DNA of 6,647 nucleotides from Tannerellaceae bacterium (GTDB taxonomy: Bacteria; Bacteroidota; Bacteroidia; Bacteroidales; Tannerellaceae), in assembly GCA_031267205.1 (NCBI GenBank), contig JAIRZN010000127.1, forward strand, positions 1 through 6,647. Direction: 5' to 3'. Under the pieces are notes generated by a model. It made no database searches, was not told the DNA's origin, and saw nothing but the letters and a program-made list of their open reading frames with translations. A program made the translations under genes and the position numbers. Below are positions 6,067 to 6,647 of the stretch, piece by piece (the stretch's first letter is position 1; the number at the start of each line of letters is the position of its first letter).

Positions 6067-6532
6067 CGCATCCCCCTTTCGCGAGCCGGAATATACCTTT
6101 ATGCGCTCCTCCGCTTCCTTCAAAAGCTGACAAAACAGGAATATTGCACATATTTCCGGTTTTCTGACGGCTCTTGCGAATCCACATTGCACCGTTATTA
6201 TCTTTCATCAAGTGATTAGGGGTGAGTTGCTTTACATCAATAAAAGCAAGTCCGGTAAAAGTACAAAACACGAAAATATCTCTTACTTGTGCCAAACGTG
6301 GAATAGTAAACTCATTATGTATCAACGTTTCCAATTCGTCTTGTGTCAGAAATTCGATATTTGTTTCCTCGTGCTTGAACTGGATTCCAAAGAATGGGTC
6401 TTTCCGTATCCAGTCATTAGCCAAGGCTATTCGGATAACCTTTTTCAGATTTTTGAGATGTTTCAGGCTCGAATTGTGCTGACATTTCCGCACCGTTTTC
6501 AGGTAAAAATCGAAATCGTTAATAAATTGGGC
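6050..6532 (-). pseudogene. Truncated Bacteroides-type tyrosine recombinase (integrase) fragment
   Basis: The frame is open from 6532 with recognisable integrase sequence from QFINDFDFYLKTVRKCQHN onward. The core-binding (SAM-like) helices include LKHLKNLKKVIRIALANDW and PFFGIQFKHEE; the catalytic domain starts at EFLTQDELETLI, then FCTFTGLAFIDVKQL, and WIRKSRQKTG with the probable beta-hairpin lysine. In this family Arg I is often replaced (TGLA here; IntDOT also lacks it). Homology stops near CNIPVL (about 6133); the last 26 or so residues look unrelated and the TAA lies in the right arm of the 130-bp element. The HxxR, H/W and Tyr nucleophile motifs are all missing, so it cannot be active. 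No ATG starts the frame (a GTG at 6493 is inside the domain) and a TGA lies just upstream at 6533-6535. It is more AT-rich than the neighbouring core genes, a sign of acquired DNA. Confidence 0.8.
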
Positions 6533-6539
6533 TCATGCG

Positions 6540-6629
6540 CAATAGTCCGTGGATGCCCTCTCCCTTGGCTAACCAAATATCAGGCTGCAACGATACATGA
6601 TTGTGGAAAAAGTATTACCTATGCACCAT
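6540..6629 (-). pseudogene. Possible N-terminal remnant of the same integrase
   Basis: In a different minus frame, 4 bases from the main fragment, the reading MVHR-stop-YFFHNHVSLQPDIWLAKGEGIHG resembles the N-terminal arm-binding region of Bacteroidetes integrases, where a strand ending in a ...VSLxPxxW motif is followed by basic residues. It has an in-frame TAA (6615-6617). Joined to the main fragment it would imply an internal deletion of the intervening N-terminal region with a frameshift. The resemblance is from memory of the family and short, so confidence is low. The gene would extend past the right edge. Confidence 0.35.
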
Positions 6630-6647
6630 GACAAAACCAACATCCTC

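Noticed and set aside
6212..6631. Plus-strand open frame of about 139 codons at the right end
   Set aside because: It is the opposite-strand shadow of the integrase remnant, which shows clear family motifs.

Overview
The window looks like chromosomal DNA from a member of the Bacteroidales/Bacteroidetes. Three things point there: TAnnTTTG-type -7 promoter boxes before the operons with almost no Shine-Dalgarno signal, a Bacteroides-like FabD, and a decayed integrase of the type common on Bacteroides mobile elements. The genus cannot be fixed from the sequence alone. Core genes are of medium GC and densely packed. The two ends are repetitive or foreign-looking.

Layout from left to right. Positions 1-252 hold a gene-free array with a 42-bp period and palindromic units. 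Positions 253-430 contain no recognisable gene, only a likely promoter near 368-402. Four tightly spaced plus-strand genes follow: a NiCoT/UreH-like nickel transporter with a His-rich loop, then larE, larB and an unsplit larC. Together these supply nickel and build the nickel-pincer nucleotide (NPN) cofactor from nicotinic acid adenine dinucleotide. No larA (lactate racemase apoprotein) lies in the window, so the protein that uses the cofactor must be elsewhere. larC runs tail to tail into fabD (malonyl-CoA:ACP transacylase, minus strand) with no intergenic base. fabD is divergent from tatA-tatC (twin-arginine translocase) across a 147-bp AT-rich promoter region.

One base after the tatC stop begins a 130-bp element (5937-6066). 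It has near-perfect 24/25-bp terminal inverted repeats, and its whole length can fold into a single long imperfect hairpin: a MITE-like insertion or mobile structured RNA. It is flanked by TA dinucleotides. Its right arm supplies the stop codon of a decayed tyrosine recombinase on the minus strand, which fills the rest of the window and has lost its catalytic C-terminus and most of its N-terminus.

The points most worth following are the complete NPN cofactor/nickel operon lacking its apoenzyme, the three-cysteine form of LarE (C95, C98, C176), the nested hairpin element behind tatC, and the 42-bp array at the left edge. I found no clearly new multi-gene system. The rest is a recognisable cofactor operon, housekeeping genes and mobile-DNA debris.
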